Part shown: in pieces, positions 9,617-20,435 of the stretch | Position numbering within the stretch: the stretch's first letter is position 1 | How the letters are laid out: each line of letters begins with the position of its first letter | NCBI GenBank assembly: GCA_902519255.1 | Contig: CABYIV010000001.1 | Span: forward strand, 186,001 to 250,000 | Length of the DNA: 64,000 nt | From: an uncultured Pelagibacteraceae bacterium | GTDB lineage: Bacteria; Pseudomonadota; Alphaproteobacteria; Pelagibacterales; Pelagibacteraceae | Direction of reading: 5' to 3' | Notes under the pieces: generated by a model | Told to the model about the DNA's origin: nothing | The model's input: the letters and a program-made list of their open reading frames with translations, nothing else | Database searches by the model: none | Translations under genes and position numbers: made by a program

Positions 9617-10903
9617 ATGGAAGATTTTAAAGTAAAAGATATATCCCAAGCGGAATTTGGAAGAAAAGAAATTTCACTGGCTGAAACTGAAATGCCAGGA
9701 TTAATGGCTCTTAGAGAAGAATATAAGGGTAAAAAACCTTTAAATGGAGCTCGGATTGTTGGTTGTTTACACATGACAATACAAACAGCTGTCTTAATAG
9801 AAACTTTAGTTGACTTAGGAGCCGAAGTAAGATGGTCCTCATGTAATATTTTTTCGACACAAGACCATGCAGCAGCAGCAATTGCAAAAGCTGGCATTCC
9901 TGTATTTGCTTGGAAAGGCGAAACAGAGGAAGAATATTGGTGGTGTGTAAAGCAAACTATTGAAGGGAAAGATGGCTGGAAACCAAATATGATACTTGAT
10001 GATGGTGGTGATCTTACAGCATTGATGCACAAAGATTATAAAGAATTATTAAATGATGTTAAAGGCTTATCAGAAGAGACAACTACAGGAGTTTTAGCAT
10101 TAAAAAAAATGGAAAGTGAAGGCAATTTACTTGTTCCAGCAATAAATGTTAATGACTCAGTAACAAAATCTAAGTTCGACAATTTATATGGTTGCAGAGA
10201 AAGTCTAGTTGATGGAATTAAAAGAGCTACTGACGTCATGATGTCAGGTAAGGTAGCTATTGTAGCTGGATTTGGAGATGTTGGAAAGGGAAGCGCTGCT
10301 TCTCTTCGTCAAAGTGGTGCAAGAGTTATGGTTACAGAAACAGATCCAATTTGTGCTCTCCAAGCTGCAATGGAAGGTTATGAAGTAGTCTTAATGGATG
10401 AGATGATAAAAGAAGCCGACATTGTTGTTACTGCAACAGGAAATAAAGATATTGTGACAGCTGACCATATGAGAGAAATGAAAGATAGAGCAATTCTATG
10501 CAATATTGGTCACTTTGATAATGAAATCCAAGTAGATGCTCTTAAAAATTATAAATGGGATGAAATAAAACCACAAGTTCACGAAATTACATTGCCAGAT
10601 GGAAAAAGAATTATTTTATTAGCAGAAGGTAGATTGGTTAATCTTGGATGTGCAACAGGACACCCTAGTTTTGTAATGAGTGCTTCTTTTACAAATCAAG
10701 TAACAGCTCAGATAGAATTATGGAATAACTCAGATAAATATGAGAAAAAAGTATATGTTTTACCTAAACATTTAGATGAGAAAGTAGCCAGACTTCATTT
10801 AGAAAAAGTTGGAGCTAAATTAACCAAATTATCAGATGATCAAGCAAAATATATAAGCGTAACACCAGAAGGACCTTATAAACCAGATGCCTATCGCTAC
10901 TAA
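9617..10903 (+). CDS. ahcY: Adenosylhomocysteinase
   Basis: [58 protein letters not shown], terminal PDAYRY. Confidence 0.98.
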   Translation: MEDFKVKDISQAEFGRKEISLAETEMPGLMALREEYKGKKPLNGARIVGCLHMTIQTAVLIETLVDLGAEVRWSSCNIFSTQDHAAAAIAKAGIPVFAWKGETEEEYWWCVKQTIEGKDGWKPNMILDDGGDLTALMHKDYKELLNDVKGLSEETTTGVLALKKMESEGNLLVPAINVNDSVTKSKFDNLYGCRESLVDGIKRATDVMMSGKVAIVAGFGDVGKGSAASLRQSGARVMVTETDPICALQAAMEGYEVVLMDEMIKEADIVVTATGNKDIVTADHMREMKDRAILCNIGHFDNEIQVDALKNYKWDEIKPQVHEITLPDGKRIILLAEGRLVNLGCATGHPSFVMSASFTNQVTAQIELWNNSDKYEKKVYVLPKHLDEKVARLHLEKVGAKLTKLSDDQAKYISVTPEGPYKPDAYRY

Positions 10904-11369
10904 AAGTAGCAAAATAGATATTTCAAAAGAAATTATCACACAAAAAATTGCTGAAAAAATTGCAAGTAAAGTTAGTAAAAATACAACTTTGCTTTTTTAT
11001 GGAAATATCGGAGTAGGCAAGACTACATTTATCAGGTATCTAATAAATTATCTTCAAACAAAAAATGGTTTAGAAAGAACAGAAATACCCAGTCCAACTT
11101 TTAATATTATAAATGAATATGAGATTAATTCCTTGATTATTAGACATTTTGATCTTTACAGAATTAAAGATAAAAAAGATTTAAATAATTTAGGAATTAA
11201 TGAAAATCTAGAGGATTATGCCAGACTAATTGAATGGCCTGAAATCTTAGGTAAAAATATAGAAAGTACTTTTACATTAAATTTTGAATATGACGAAAAG
11301 CTTGAAAATAGGTACTTAATTATATCAAATAATATTGATTTTAATTTTAATGAATTTGAAAAAATTTAA
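10887..11369 (+). CDS. tsaE: tRNA threonylcarbamoyladenosine biosynthesis protein TsaE
   Basis: Walker [41 protein letters not shown]. Confidence 0.92.
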   Translation: MPIATKSSKIDISKEIITQKIAEKIASKVSKNTTLLFYGNIGVGKTTFIRYLINYLQTKNGLERTEIPSPTFNIINEYEINSLIIRHFDLYRIKDKKDLNNLGINENLEDYARLIEWPEILGKNIESTFTLNFEYDEKLENRYLIISNNIDFNFNEFEKI

Positions 11370-12288
11370 AAAACTATCAGGAGATGCATCTTTTAGGCAA
11401 TTTTATAGAACAAATAATTCAATATTAGTTTATAGCAAAATTCAAAAGCGATCAAACCTGTTAAATTATGATGCAGTTAACAAAATATTGATTAAAAATA
11501 AAATACTAGCACCAGGTTTAATTAGTCAAAATTATAAAAAAAATTTTATAGAAATTGAGGATTTCGGCAATAAAAACATGTTGGATAAAATTAAATCCTC
11601 AAAAACTAAATTAAATGAATACAAAAGAATACTAAAAGTTTTATATCAAATTCAAAAAATTAAAAATTTTAAAAATCAAAATTTTCTTAAAAAAAAATTT
11701 AATTTATCAAACTATTCAAAAGCTAAAATACTTAAAGAGTCATATCTTTTTTTGGATTGGTACTTAGCAGCAAATAAATTAATTATTCAAAAAGGACATT
11801 TAAAAAAAAATTTCAAAAAAATAATAGATAATTTGTATTTAAATTTAAAAATCAAACACAAAGTTTTTGTACATAGAGATTTTCACGTCTCAAACATGAT
11901 GTTTTATAAAAATAAAATTGCTTTAATAGATAGTCAAGATGCAGTCCTAGGTAATCCAGCATATGATTTGGCCTCACTTATAGACGATGTAAGAATTAAA
12001 ACTTCAAATAGTTTTAAGTCAAATATTTTAAAAGTATTTCTTAGTAAATTTAAGTATAAAAATGAAACTCAATTTATTAATGATTTTGAAATTTTATCTG
12101 TTTTAAGAAATCTAAAAATAATTGGTATATTTACAAGACTTGCAAAAAGAGATAAAAAAAGAAAATATCTAAAATTAATACCTTATGCATGGAAATTAAT
12201 CGATAATCGTATTAAAAATAATCCAAATTTCCGTGATTTAAAAAATTTTTTACAAAAAAACCCAAGAATAAAAAAATATGAAAATTAA
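11335..12288 (+). CDS. amgK: Aminoglycoside-phosphotransferase-fold kinase, AmgK-like (start possibly 11350)
   Basis: GDASFRQFYR, VHRDFHVSNMMF, LIDSQDAVLGNPAYDLASLIDD; located between tsaE and a MurU-like gene. Confidence 0.8.
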   Translation: MILILMNLKKFKKLSGDASFRQFYRTNNSILVYSKIQKRSNLLNYDAVNKILIKNKILAPGLISQNYKKNFIEIEDFGNKNMLDKIKSSKTKLNEYKRILKVLYQIQKIKNFKNQNFLKKKFNLSNYSKAKILKESYLFLDWYLAANKLIIQKGHLKKNFKKIIDNLYLNLKIKHKVFVHRDFHVSNMMFYKNKIALIDSQDAVLGNPAYDLASLIDDVRIKTSNSFKSNILKVFLSKFKYKNETQFINDFEILSVLRNLKIIGIFTRLAKRDKKRKYLKLIPYAWKLIDNRIKNNPNFRDLKNFLQKNPRIKKYEN

Positions 12289-12970
12289 AACAGCAATAAT
12301 TTTATGTGCAGGATTTGGAAAAAGATTAATGCCATTAACTAAGAAAACACCAAAGCCACTCTTAAAAATTAATGAGATTAGCTTATTAGAAAATACTATA
12401 AACTTTATAAAAGTATTAGAAATAAAATCTTTAAAAATTAATACTTTCTATTTAAGTGACAAAATAAAAGATTTCATTTTTTCAAATAATTTTGGTTTAG
12501 AAATTCAAATTATAGAGGATGGTGAAGAAATTTTAGATACAGGTGGTGGTCTTTTAAATGTAGTAAATAATTTAGTTGAAACAGATTTTATAGTTTTTAA
12601 TCCTGATACAATTTGGAACGCTGAATATGCAAATGAAATTAAGCAGATGGAAAATATCTATTTTAAAAATAACTTAGAAAATATTTTAATGGTTGTGAAA
12701 AAAGATTTAAGTTTTGATAAAAGACTTAAAGGTGATTTTTCTATGGATGGCAATAATTTAAAAAAGAACAATGATCAAAATTATATTTATACAGGGTGTC
12801 AAATTATAAATAAAAATATATTTAAAAATTTATCGAAAAAAATATTCTCGATGAATGAGATTTGGGACAACTACATTGAAAAGCAAAATTTATATGGTTT
12901 CGAAAGTAATATTGAATTTCTACATTTGACAGATAAAGAGATTTACGAAAAACTTTTGCAAAAAAGTTAG
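12278..12970 (+). CDS. murU: Nucleotidyltransferase, MurU-like (MurNAc-1-P uridylyltransferase)
   Basis: ILCAGFGKRLMPLTKKTPKPLL, EDGEEILDTGGGLLN, FNPDTIW. Confidence 0.8.
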   Translation: MKIKTAIILCAGFGKRLMPLTKKTPKPLLKINEISLLENTINFIKVLEIKSLKINTFYLSDKIKDFIFSNNFGLEIQIIEDGEEILDTGGGLLNVVNNLVETDFIVFNPDTIWNAEYANEIKQMENIYFKNNLENILMVVKKDLSFDKRLKGDFSMDGNNLKKNNDQNYIYTGCQIINKNIFKNLSKKIFSMNEIWDNYIEKQNLYGFESNIEFLHLTDKEIYEKLLQKS

Positions 12971-13677
12971 AATTTAATTAAATCCCTAGATCTACTTTGA
13001 TCGAGGTATTTAGCTTCTTTTATATTCTTTTTTTCAAATTTCAAAAGTAGAGGATTTCCGGTTGGTATTTCAAGTTTAGAAATTTGATTGTCATCAATTT
13101 TAAATAAATATTTTAAAAGCGATCTAATAGAATTTCCATGAGCTGATATAATTGTGTTATCGTGTAAATTTTTCTCTATGTTTTCAACAAAATAGGGCAC
13201 AACTCTATTATAAGTATCTTTTAAGGACTCTGTATCTGGAATTAAGTTACGAGGTATATCATTATAAATACTTATATTTTTTGGATGATATGGACTATTT
13301 GTATTCAATGGTTTTGGAGGATTATCCCAAGACCTTCTGAATTTGTGAACTTCTTCTTCTCCTAATTTTTTTTTCATTTCATCTTTATTTAATCCTGTAA
13401 GTGACCCGTAGTGCCTTTCATTTAATTGCCAGGCCTTGATTATATTATTTGGTTTAACTCTGATCGTATTTAAAATTAGTTTTAAGGTATCAATCGATCT
13501 CAGTTGATATGAGGTATAAAAATGTTTTATTTCTAAATTTAATTTTTTTATAAACTCTCCAGCTTTACAGGCTTCCAATTTACCTTGTGGTGCAAGCTCA
13601 ACGTCGACCCATCCTGTAAATTTATTTTCTAAATTCCATTCGCTTTGACCATGTCTAACAAGTATTAAGTGACTCAT
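12967..13677 (-). CDS. gpmA: 2,3-bisphosphoglycerate-dependent phosphoglycerate mutase
   Basis: LVRHGQSEWNLENKFTGWVDVELAPQG, LNERHYGSLTGLNK, AHGNSIRSLLKYL, IPTGNPLLL. Confidence 0.95.
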   Translation of the reverse strand: MSHLILVRHGQSEWNLENKFTGWVDVELAPQGKLEACKAGEFIKKLNLEIKHFYTSYQLRSIDTLKLILNTIRVKPNNIIKAWQLNERHYGSLTGLNKDEMKKKLGEEEVHKFRRSWDNPPKPLNTNSPYHPKNISIYNDIPRNLIPDTESLKDTYNRVVPYFVENIEKNLHDNTIISAHGNSIRSLLKYLFKIDDNQISKLEIPTGNPLLLKFEKKNIKEAKYLDQSRSRDLIKF

Positions 13678-13703
13678 TTGTGAAAATTTAATATAGATTA
13701 ACT

Positions 13704-14075
13704 ATGAATTACTTAAAGCAGTTTTTTTATCTGTCTAACATAGTTTTATTTATTTTTTACTTATACCCTGGTAGTATTTTTGGGTGTTTTATTTATAGTG
13801 ATTGTAAAATTCAACCACAATTAACAAGAGATTTTTTAGTATCTTCAAATCATGTTTATGTTTTCTTTATTATATCAATTCTAGGATTAATTGCTTTTAA
13901 ACATAAATTAAAAAATATATTTATTTATCTTATTTGTATTTCTATCATTTTAGAAATTCTGCACTTAATTATTCCAGAAAGAGGATTTGAATTAGGTGAT
14001 TTGTTTGGTAATATAATAGGTGTATTTATATCATTTTTAGTTTTTAAAATAATTTATAAAGGTAAATTGCAATGA
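13704..14075 (+). CDS. VanZ-like small membrane protein
   Basis: Hydrophobic, with LEILHLIIPERGFELGDLFGNIIG resembling the VanZ motif. Confidence 0.6.
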   Translation: MNYLKQFFYLSNIVLFIFYLYPGSIFGCFIYSDCKIQPQLTRDFLVSSNHVYVFFIISILGLIAFKHKLKNIFIYLICISIILEILHLIIPERGFELGDLFGNIIGVFISFLVFKIIYKGKLQ

Positions 14076-14380
14076 GTTCATTCGATGAAAGAAAAAAAGG
14101 TTTTGAAAAAAAATTTGCTCATGATGAGGAAAAACAATTTAAAATTAATGCAAGAAAAAATAAATACTTAGGAGAGTGGGCCTCACAAATACTGGGATAC
14201 GATGAGGAAAAAAAAAATCAATATATTCAAGATGTAATTAAAGCAGATTTTGCTGAGGCAGGTGATGAAGATGTGTATAGAAAGCTTTATGGAGATTTAA
14301 AAGATAAAAATATATCCGAAGATCAAATTAGAAAAAAAATGCAAGAATGCAATGAAAAAGCAACTACTGAAGTTAGTTAG
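14072..14380 (+). CDS. DUF1476 / alphaproteobacterial ATP synthase inhibitor (zeta) family
   Basis: MSSFDERKKGFEKKFAHDEEKQFKINARKNKYLGEWAS...; family recognised from the N-terminal motif. Confidence 0.85.
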   Translation: MSSFDERKKGFEKKFAHDEEKQFKINARKNKYLGEWASQILGYDEEKKNQYIQDVIKADFAEAGDEDVYRKLYGDLKDKNISEDQIRKKMQECNEKATTEVS

Positions 14381-14864
14381 TTTTCTATTTTTATTTACAT
14401 TTGTAGCAACAAATTACTTACTATCAGAAACAATCCTAATTTCAGATAAGATTAAAATAATTGATGGTGATACAATTTTATTAGATAATAAAAAAATTCG
14501 TTTTTCAGGCATAGATGCTCCAGAAACTAAATTTAAAGGGAAGCAACAGTTTTGCCTAAAAAATAAAAAAAAAATTAATTGTGGAAAAATTTCAAAAAAT
14601 TCTCTTACAGAAAAAATTATAAATAAAAAATTAAAATGTCTAATCGAGCCACAAAAGGACTATTTTGGTAGGTATTTAGGTGAGTGTTTTGTCAATAATG
14701 AAAGTGTTTCAGCTTACATGGTAAGAAATGGATTAGCATTCGACTATCCAAAATATTCGAAAAAAAAATATTCTAAAGATCAAATTTATGCAAAAAACAA
14801 TAAGTTAGGTTTATGGAGTATGGAATTTGATTATCCATGGATATGGAGAAAAAATAATAGATAA
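14352..14864 (+). CDS. Secreted thermonuclease-like (SNase) protein
   Basis: N-terminal signal segment; IIDGDTILLDNKKIRFSGIDAPET and FGRYLGECFVNNESVSAYMVRNGLAF. Confidence 0.88.
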   Translation: MKKQLLKLVSFLFLFTFVATNYLLSETILISDKIKIIDGDTILLDNKKIRFSGIDAPETKFKGKQQFCLKNKKKINCGKISKNSLTEKIINKKLKCLIEPQKDYFGRYLGECFVNNESVSAYMVRNGLAFDYPKYSKKKYSKDQIYAKNNKLGLWSMEFDYPWIWRKNNR

Positions 14865-14877
14865 TTTATATTAAACT

Positions 14878-15477
14878 GTGATTCTTTTTAGAAAGTATAT
14901 TTTATTTTTTGGTCTATTATTTTTAACTGCTTGCTCATCGATACCACAAAATACAGCAGATGGCTGTTCAATATTTTCTGAGAGATATCTTTGGTATAAA
15001 CACGCGAAAAAAACTGAAAAAAAGTGGGGAACACCAATCAACTTACAATTAGCAATAATAAAAATGGAATCTGATTTTGACTGGCTCGCTAAGCCTGCGC
15101 GTCAAAAATTATTTAAAGTTATACCTTATAAAAGACCCTCTAGTTCATTTGGATACTCACAAGCCATTAAAGGTACTTGGAAACAATATAAAGATGAGAC
15201 TGGAAATAAATATGCTTTAAGAACTAGATTTAAAGATAGTGTTGATTTTATTGGATGGTATACAAATAAAACGGAAAAAATTTTAAAGGTTTCAAAAAAA
15301 GATGCTTTCAGACAATATATTGCTTATCATGAAGGCTGGGGAAATTATAAAAATTATAAAAACAATCAGAAAGTTATAGTATTGGCAAAAAAAGTAGAGG
15401 GTTATTCAAATAAATTCAAGAAGCAGCTTAATAAATGTAGTAAATCTTTGACTACTAGAAAATATATTATTTTTTAA
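14878..15477 (+). CDS. Lipoprotein with lytic transglycosylase (SLT)-like domain; GTG start
   Basis: Lipobox LLFLTACSS; LQLAIIKMESDFDW, SFGYSQAIKGTWKQYKDETG, AYHEGWGNYKN. Confidence 0.65.
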   Translation: MILFRKYILFFGLLFLTACSSIPQNTADGCSIFSERYLWYKHAKKTEKKWGTPINLQLAIIKMESDFDWLAKPARQKLFKVIPYKRPSSSFGYSQAIKGTWKQYKDETGNKYALRTRFKDSVDFIGWYTNKTEKILKVSKKDAFRQYIAYHEGWGNYKNYKNNQKVIVLAKKVEGYSNKFKKQLNKCSKSLTTRKYIIF

Positions 15478-18400
15478 TCAATTGCTTTTCTAGCTCCAGA
15501 TCTACCGCATCTATTCTCTTGGTATTTTTTGCTAGTGTTAAATACATAGTGGGCGTCACATATAATGTAAAGAATGTTGAAATAATCATTCCACCAAAAA
15601 TTGTTGATCCAACTGCTAATCTAGACGCCTCACCTGCGCCTGGACCTATGTTACCTACTATGAGAGGCAACATTGCAATCATGGTGCTTAATGAAGTCAT
15701 TATGATTGGTCTTATTCTTAATTTACAAGCTTCCATCAATGCTTCCTCAATTTTTGCACCTGTTGTTCGAATTTGATTAGTATAGTCGACGATAAGAATA
15801 CTATTTTTAGTGGATATACCAATTAATATAATCAAGGCGATTTGTGAAAATATATTTATCGAACTATTTAGAAATAAAATGAATACAAGACCTCCAAAAA
15901 CTGCAAGAGGCACAGTCAATATAATAATAAAAGGATGGACAAATGAATTAAAAGTAGCAGCCATTACTAAATATGCAGTTATTAATGCTAAAGCGAAAAT
16001 AAGAAATATTTCGTTACTAGTCTCCTTTAGTTCTTCGGACTTACCTTTCCAAGTTATTTGATTTTGAGGAGCAACTCTCAACATTACGTCTTCTAAATAT
16101 TTTATAGCTTCAGATAATGTGTATTCTTCAGATAAAGCTGCCGATATAGTTACTGCTCGTTGTCTATTATATCTAGGTAATGACTCAGCAGTTCCTTTCT
16201 CTTCAAATTCTACCAAACTTGCAACAGACACTAATTTTCCCGTAGTTTCAGATCTTACAAATATCTTCGATAAGCCATCTTTATCTCTTCTATCTGCTAA
16301 ATACTGCTGAAGAATAATGGGGTATTCTCTTCCTTCTTTATTATATGTTGTAACCCTCTTTCCACCATATAATGTTTCTAGTGTTCTGCCTATATTTTCT
16401 ATTGAAACTCCTAAATCATTTGCTCTATTTTTGTTAGTAATTAATTTTACTTCAGGTTTATTTTTTGTGTAATCACTTTCAATTCTAAACATATTTCTAT
16501 TTCTTCTTAGCTCTCTTAAAACTTGGCTTTGAATTTGTTCTAACTCTTCATAACTTGTCCCATAAATCACCATTTGAACTGGTTTATTATAGCTAGAAAC
16601 TCTTATAGATTGAGGTGATATAGGAAACGCAAAAGTCTCAGGTACGCTAACAACTTGACCAATAGCTTCTCTTAAAACAACTTGTGTGCTCTTTTCTCTA
16701 TTTTTCCATTCATCTAATAGCGCAATTATAATAAAGGAGTTATAAGAGGTTGCAGATTTACCAAATCCTGGGACCCTCATAATTAATCTTTGGTAAGGAC
16801 TATCCTCTGCTTGTAACAATTTTAATATTCTTCCCTCAATTATTTGTGCTTTTTCCTGAGTATACTCGAATGAACTTCCTTCGTCTGTGGAACCTATAAT
16901 TAAATAAGCTCCTCTATCTTCTAATGGTATCAATTCTTTTTTTGTGAAATCAAATAAATAAACAGATGCTGCAATTAATAAAATTATAAATATCGAAATT
17001 GTTTTCTGCTTATTAATCCAATATCTTAAGGTATCAGTATAAAACTCTGTGAAAGATTTAAATCCATTATTAAATTTTTTTACGAAAAAATTATTTTTTT
17101 CTTTTTTATTTAAAAACTTACTTCCTAACATTGGTGAAAGGGTTAGGGCCACAAATGAAGAAACAACAATTGAGAAAGATAGGGCTATTGCAGTTTCCTT
17201 AAACAGGGTACCAGCTATACCCTCAATAAAAATTAAAGGTAAAAAAACTGCAACTAAGATTAAAGTTGTAGCTATTATCGCAAATGTTATCTGTCTTGAG
17301 CCTTTATAAGCAGCTACAAGTGGCGTTTCTCCTTTTTCAATTCTTGTATAAATTGCATCGGTCATAATCACAGAATCATCTGTAATTATTCCTATCGCTA
17401 AAATAAAGCTTAAGAGTACAAAAATGTTAATTGAAAGATCAAAAATATATAAACCTAAAAAGGATCCTATTAAACTGACTGGCAATGCAACGGCTGGTAC
17501 TATTACAGCTTTTAGGTTTCCTAAGAACAAGTAAATTATTACTACAACTAAAATAAAAGCAATGATTAAACTTTTATAAACTTCTTGTATTGCAGTCCCT
17601 ACATAAGTTGCTCTATTAAATGCTATTTCCAGCTTTAGTCCATCTGGAAGAGAATTATTTAAAATATTAATTTTTTGTTTTATTTGTTTTGAAAGCTCTA
17701 CTGTTGATGCCCCACTCTTTGCATATATTCCAATCCCAACTGTTTTTAAATTAGTTGCATTTTTTCTTTGAGCCTTAAACAAAGTTTTCTCAGAAACTGG
17801 CCCAAACTCAACATTTGCAATGTCAGAAAGAGTTGTGACTTTATCTTTATTTTTCTTAAGAGGAAGCTGCTTAATTGTTTCAATGTTAGAGTAAGACTTA
17901 TCAATATTAAGAGTTAAATCTTTGTTACTAGCTTCTAAAGTTCCAGCAGGAATATTAATATTTTCATTTCTTAATGCTCTCTCGACTTCTTGAATAGTAA
18001 GATTATTGGCTGCTAACTTGATTGGATCTACCCAAACTCTAACACTTAGCTCTCTTAATCCACCGACTAAAATTCTACCAACATTTGGTACACTCGAAAA
18101 TGCATCTATAAGATATCTTTCTGCATAATCACCCAAATCTAAATCATTCCAAGTTGGTGAAGATAGCGCAACCCACATTGTAGTTGTAAAACCAGCTGCT
18201 TGTTTCAAAATTTGAGGTGGGTTTGCTTGATCTGGCAAATTGTCCGCAACTCTTGATACTCTTTCTCTTATGTCATTTGCTGCATCATCTAAATCTATAT
18301 CTGTGTTAAAATAAATATTTATTCTACTTCTTCCATTAAGCGAACTAGAATCAATGTTCTTAATTCCTTCCGCTCCTCCTATAACATCTTCTATTTTTTG

Positions 18401-18595
18401 TGTTATCTCTTCATCAACAATTTCAGCTGAAGCAGATTTATAATCGGTTTGGACCTGTACCACAGGAGGCTGAATGCCATCTGGTAATTCTCTAACAGGT
18501 AATTCCCAAAACACAAAAATTCCAAAAATAATTAGTATCATTGACATTACCCATGCAACGACAGGTCTTTTAATACTAACTTCAGTTATATACAT
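15467..18595 (-). CDS. RND-family efflux transporter permease (AcrB/MexB-like)
   Basis: ITEVSIKRPVVAWVMSMILIIFGIF, ITDDSVIMTDAIY, about 12 TM segments, ILIGISTKNSILIVDYTNQ. Confidence 0.95.
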   Translation of the reverse strand: MYITEVSIKRPVVAWVMSMILIIFGIFVFWELPVRELPDGIQPPVVQVQTDYKSASAEIVDEEITQKIEDVIGGAEGIKNIDSSSLNGRSRINIYFNTDIDLDDAANDIRERVSRVADNLPDQANPPQILKQAAGFTTTMWVALSSPTWNDLDLGDYAERYLIDAFSSVPNVGRILVGGLRELSVRVWVDPIKLAANNLTIQEVERALRNENINIPAGTLEASNKDLTLNIDKSYSNIETIKQLPLKKNKDKVTTLSDIANVEFGPVSEKTLFKAQRKNATNLKTVGIGIYAKSGASTVELSKQIKQKINILNNSLPDGLKLEIAFNRATYVGTAIQEVYKSLIIAFILVVVIIYLFLGNLKAVIVPAVALPVSLIGSFLGLYIFDLSINIFVLLSFILAIGIITDDSVIMTDAIYTRIEKGETPLVAAYKGSRQITFAIIATTLILVAVFLPLIFIEGIAGTLFKETAIALSFSIVVSSFVALTLSPMLGSKFLNKKEKNNFFVKKFNNGFKSFTEFYTDTLRYWINKQKTISIFIILLIAASVYLFDFTKKELIPLEDRGAYLIIGSTDEGSSFEYTQEKAQIIEGRILKLLQAEDSPYQRLIMRVPGFGKSATSYNSFIIIALLDEWKNREKSTQVVLREAIGQVVSVPETFAFPISPQSIRVSSYNKPVQMVIYGTSYEELEQIQSQVLRELRRNRNMFRIESDYTKNKPEVKLITNKNRANDLGVSIENIGRTLETLYGGKRVTTYNKEGREYPIILQQYLADRRDKDGLSKIFVRSETTGKLVSVASLVEFEEKGTAESLPRYNRQRAVTISAALSEEYTLSEAIKYLEDVMLRVAPQNQITWKGKSEELKETSNEIFLIFALALITAYLVMAATFNSFVHPFIIILTVPLAVFGGLVFILFLNSSINIFSQIALIILIGISTKNSILIVDYTNQIRTTGAKIEEALMEACKLRIRPIIMTSLSTMIAMLPLIVGNIGPGAGEASRLAVGSTIFGGMIISTFFTLYVTPTMYLTLAKNTKRIDAVDLELEKQLIKK

Positions 18596-18602
18596 GTATT
18601 AA

Positions 18603-19619
18603 TTATTTTTTATTTTCTTGTTTTTCAGACTCAGACTTTTTAAATATATTTAATTTTTGTAACCACGCAAACATACCATTCTTGTTTTCTTTATTATCTT
18701 TTTTCTTTTTTCCACCCCAACCAGATTTGTTTTGATTAGCTACTTTAGCACCCTTTTTTATAGGTCTTATTATTAAATTTGGTCTGACTTTTTTTGTGCC
18801 TTCAGCAACAACTTTGTCACCAACTTTTAGACCATTTAAAACTTCAACAAAACCAAGGTATCTATCGCCAGTATCAATATTTGTTTTTAATACTTTATTT
18901 TTTTCGTCAACTTTATAGATAAATATATTATCACCTTCCACTATTGTGCTGGTATCTGGGATACTTAAGCTTTCTCTTGTATCATATTTTATTGAAATTT
19001 CTAAAAATGAGCCAGGCAAAATTTCACCAGATGTATTATCCATTTTTATCCTTGTTGGTAATGATCTAGTATCCTCACTAATTCGACTAGCTAACGAGTC
19101 AACTTCACCTTTATAGGTTTTATCTTTGTATCCAGAAAATTTTATATCAACAGGTAAACCAACCTTAATAAATGGTACAAACATTTCAGGTATATCTACA
19201 TCACAATAGATAATACTGGTATTTTCGAGATTAACTAAGATTGAAGATTTTGAAACTTCGATGTCTTCTGAAAATTCTCTTTTTCCAATTGTTCCATCAA
19301 ACTGAGCAGTAATTTTTCTATTTTTAAGTTCTGCAATTACATCACCTTTTTTTACTTTTTGATTAAAGTTGATAGGTTTAAGTATCTCATACTTCTCAAT
19401 TTTATAGGATTGTGTTTTAAATGGTCTTGCTGTTCCGTATGTGCTTATTAAATTTTCAAAAACTCTATTTTCAGCTGCAGTAACAATTATTCCAGGAGGT
19501 GGTCTTTTACTAAATTTCTTCTTAAAATGATTTCCAATCATTGTTCTACCAACAATCACTGTAGCTATAATTAAAAAGAAAATTATTATTATGCTTGTAA
19601 TTTTTGTTGATCTTTTCAT
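18603..19619 (-). CDS. RND efflux periplasmic adaptor (membrane fusion protein)
   Basis: N-terminal TM, barrel-sandwich/lipoyl-like region, GLKVGDKVVAEGTKKVRPN; immediately upstream of the permease. Confidence 0.9.
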   Translation of the reverse strand: MKRSTKITSIIIIFFLIIATVIVGRTMIGNHFKKKFSKRPPPGIIVTAAENRVFENLISTYGTARPFKTQSYKIEKYEILKPINFNQKVKKGDVIAELKNRKITAQFDGTIGKREFSEDIEVSKSSILVNLENTSIIYCDVDIPEMFVPFIKVGLPVDIKFSGYKDKTYKGEVDSLASRISEDTRSLPTRIKMDNTSGEILPGSFLEISIKYDTRESLSIPDTSTIVEGDNIFIYKVDEKNKVLKTNIDTGDRYLGFVEVLNGLKVGDKVVAEGTKKVRPNLIIRPIKKGAKVANQNKSGWGGKKKKDNKENKNGMFAWLQKLNIFKKSESEKQENKK

Positions 19620-19622
19620 ATT

Positions 19623-20435
19623 TTATATTTTACCATATTCAGCCCATGAACCATCATAAATGACTGGAAGATACTTATTATTTACTTGAGAATATGCAAG
19701 TGCCAAAACACATGCTGTGATCCCAGAACCGCAAGAAAACACTACATTTACTGGGTCATTTAAAGATAAATCTTTAAAATAAGAAGAAATTTCAGATTTA
19801 CTTTTAAAAGTAAAATCGTCATTGATAAGGGTTTTAAACGGTAAGCAAATTGAATTAGGTATTGAACCACTTCTTACATTTTTTCTTGGGTCTGGAGTTG
19901 TGCCATTAAAACGATCTTTGCTTCTCGCATCAACTAAATCAAATTTTTTTTTAATTATATTTTGGTCAATCTGATCTTTGCTCTTAACCATTCCATTATT
20001 TTCTTTTGCTTTATAGCTAGTTGTTTGAATAATTATATTATTAGCAGAAGTTATTCTTTTTTCTTTTTTCCATTTATTAAAACCTCCATCTAAAACATGT
20101 ACTTTCTTTTTATCATGACCAAAGTAAATTAAATTAAACCATACTCTACAAGCACTTAAAACATCAGAATTATCATAAATCACAATTTCGTCTTCGTTAG
20201 ATATGCCCATAGATGATAGTATGTTTTCCCATGAACTAATGTCTGTTAACATATGTGGTAAGTCGGTTGATTTATTACAATTTTTGTCGATATCAAAAAA
20301 AATTGCATTTGGTATATGCTCTTTATTAAATTCTTCTTTGCCACTTCTATTTGTTGCAGGCATATGCCAAGAGCCATCAATTATTTTTACATTTGAGAGA
20401 TTTTTTTCTAGCCACTCAGTTGATATAAGTGACAT
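19623..20435 (-). CDS. Sulfurtransferase (thiosulfate/3-mercaptopyruvate, double rhodanese)
   Basis: IIDGSWHMPATNRSGKEEFNKEHIPNAIFFDID, VVFSCGSGITACVLALA (catalytic Cys loop CGSGITA). Confidence 0.93.
   Translation of the reverse strand: MSLISTEWLEKNLSNVKIIDGSWHMPATNRSGKEEFNKEHIPNAIFFDIDKNCNKSTDLPHMLTDISSWENILSSMGISNEDEIVIYDNSDVLSACRVWFNLIYFGHDKKKVHVLDGGFNKWKKEKRITSANNIIIQTTSYKAKENNGMVKSKDQIDQNIIKKKFDLVDARSKDRFNGTTPDPRKNVRSGSIPNSICLPFKTLINDDFTFKSKSEISSYFKDLSLNDPVNVVFSCGSGITACVLALAYSQVNNKYLPVIYDGSWAEYGKI

Noticed and set aside
9601-10032. 143-aa minus-strand ORF over ahcY
   Set aside because: Antisense shadow of a highly conserved gene; no protein signature.
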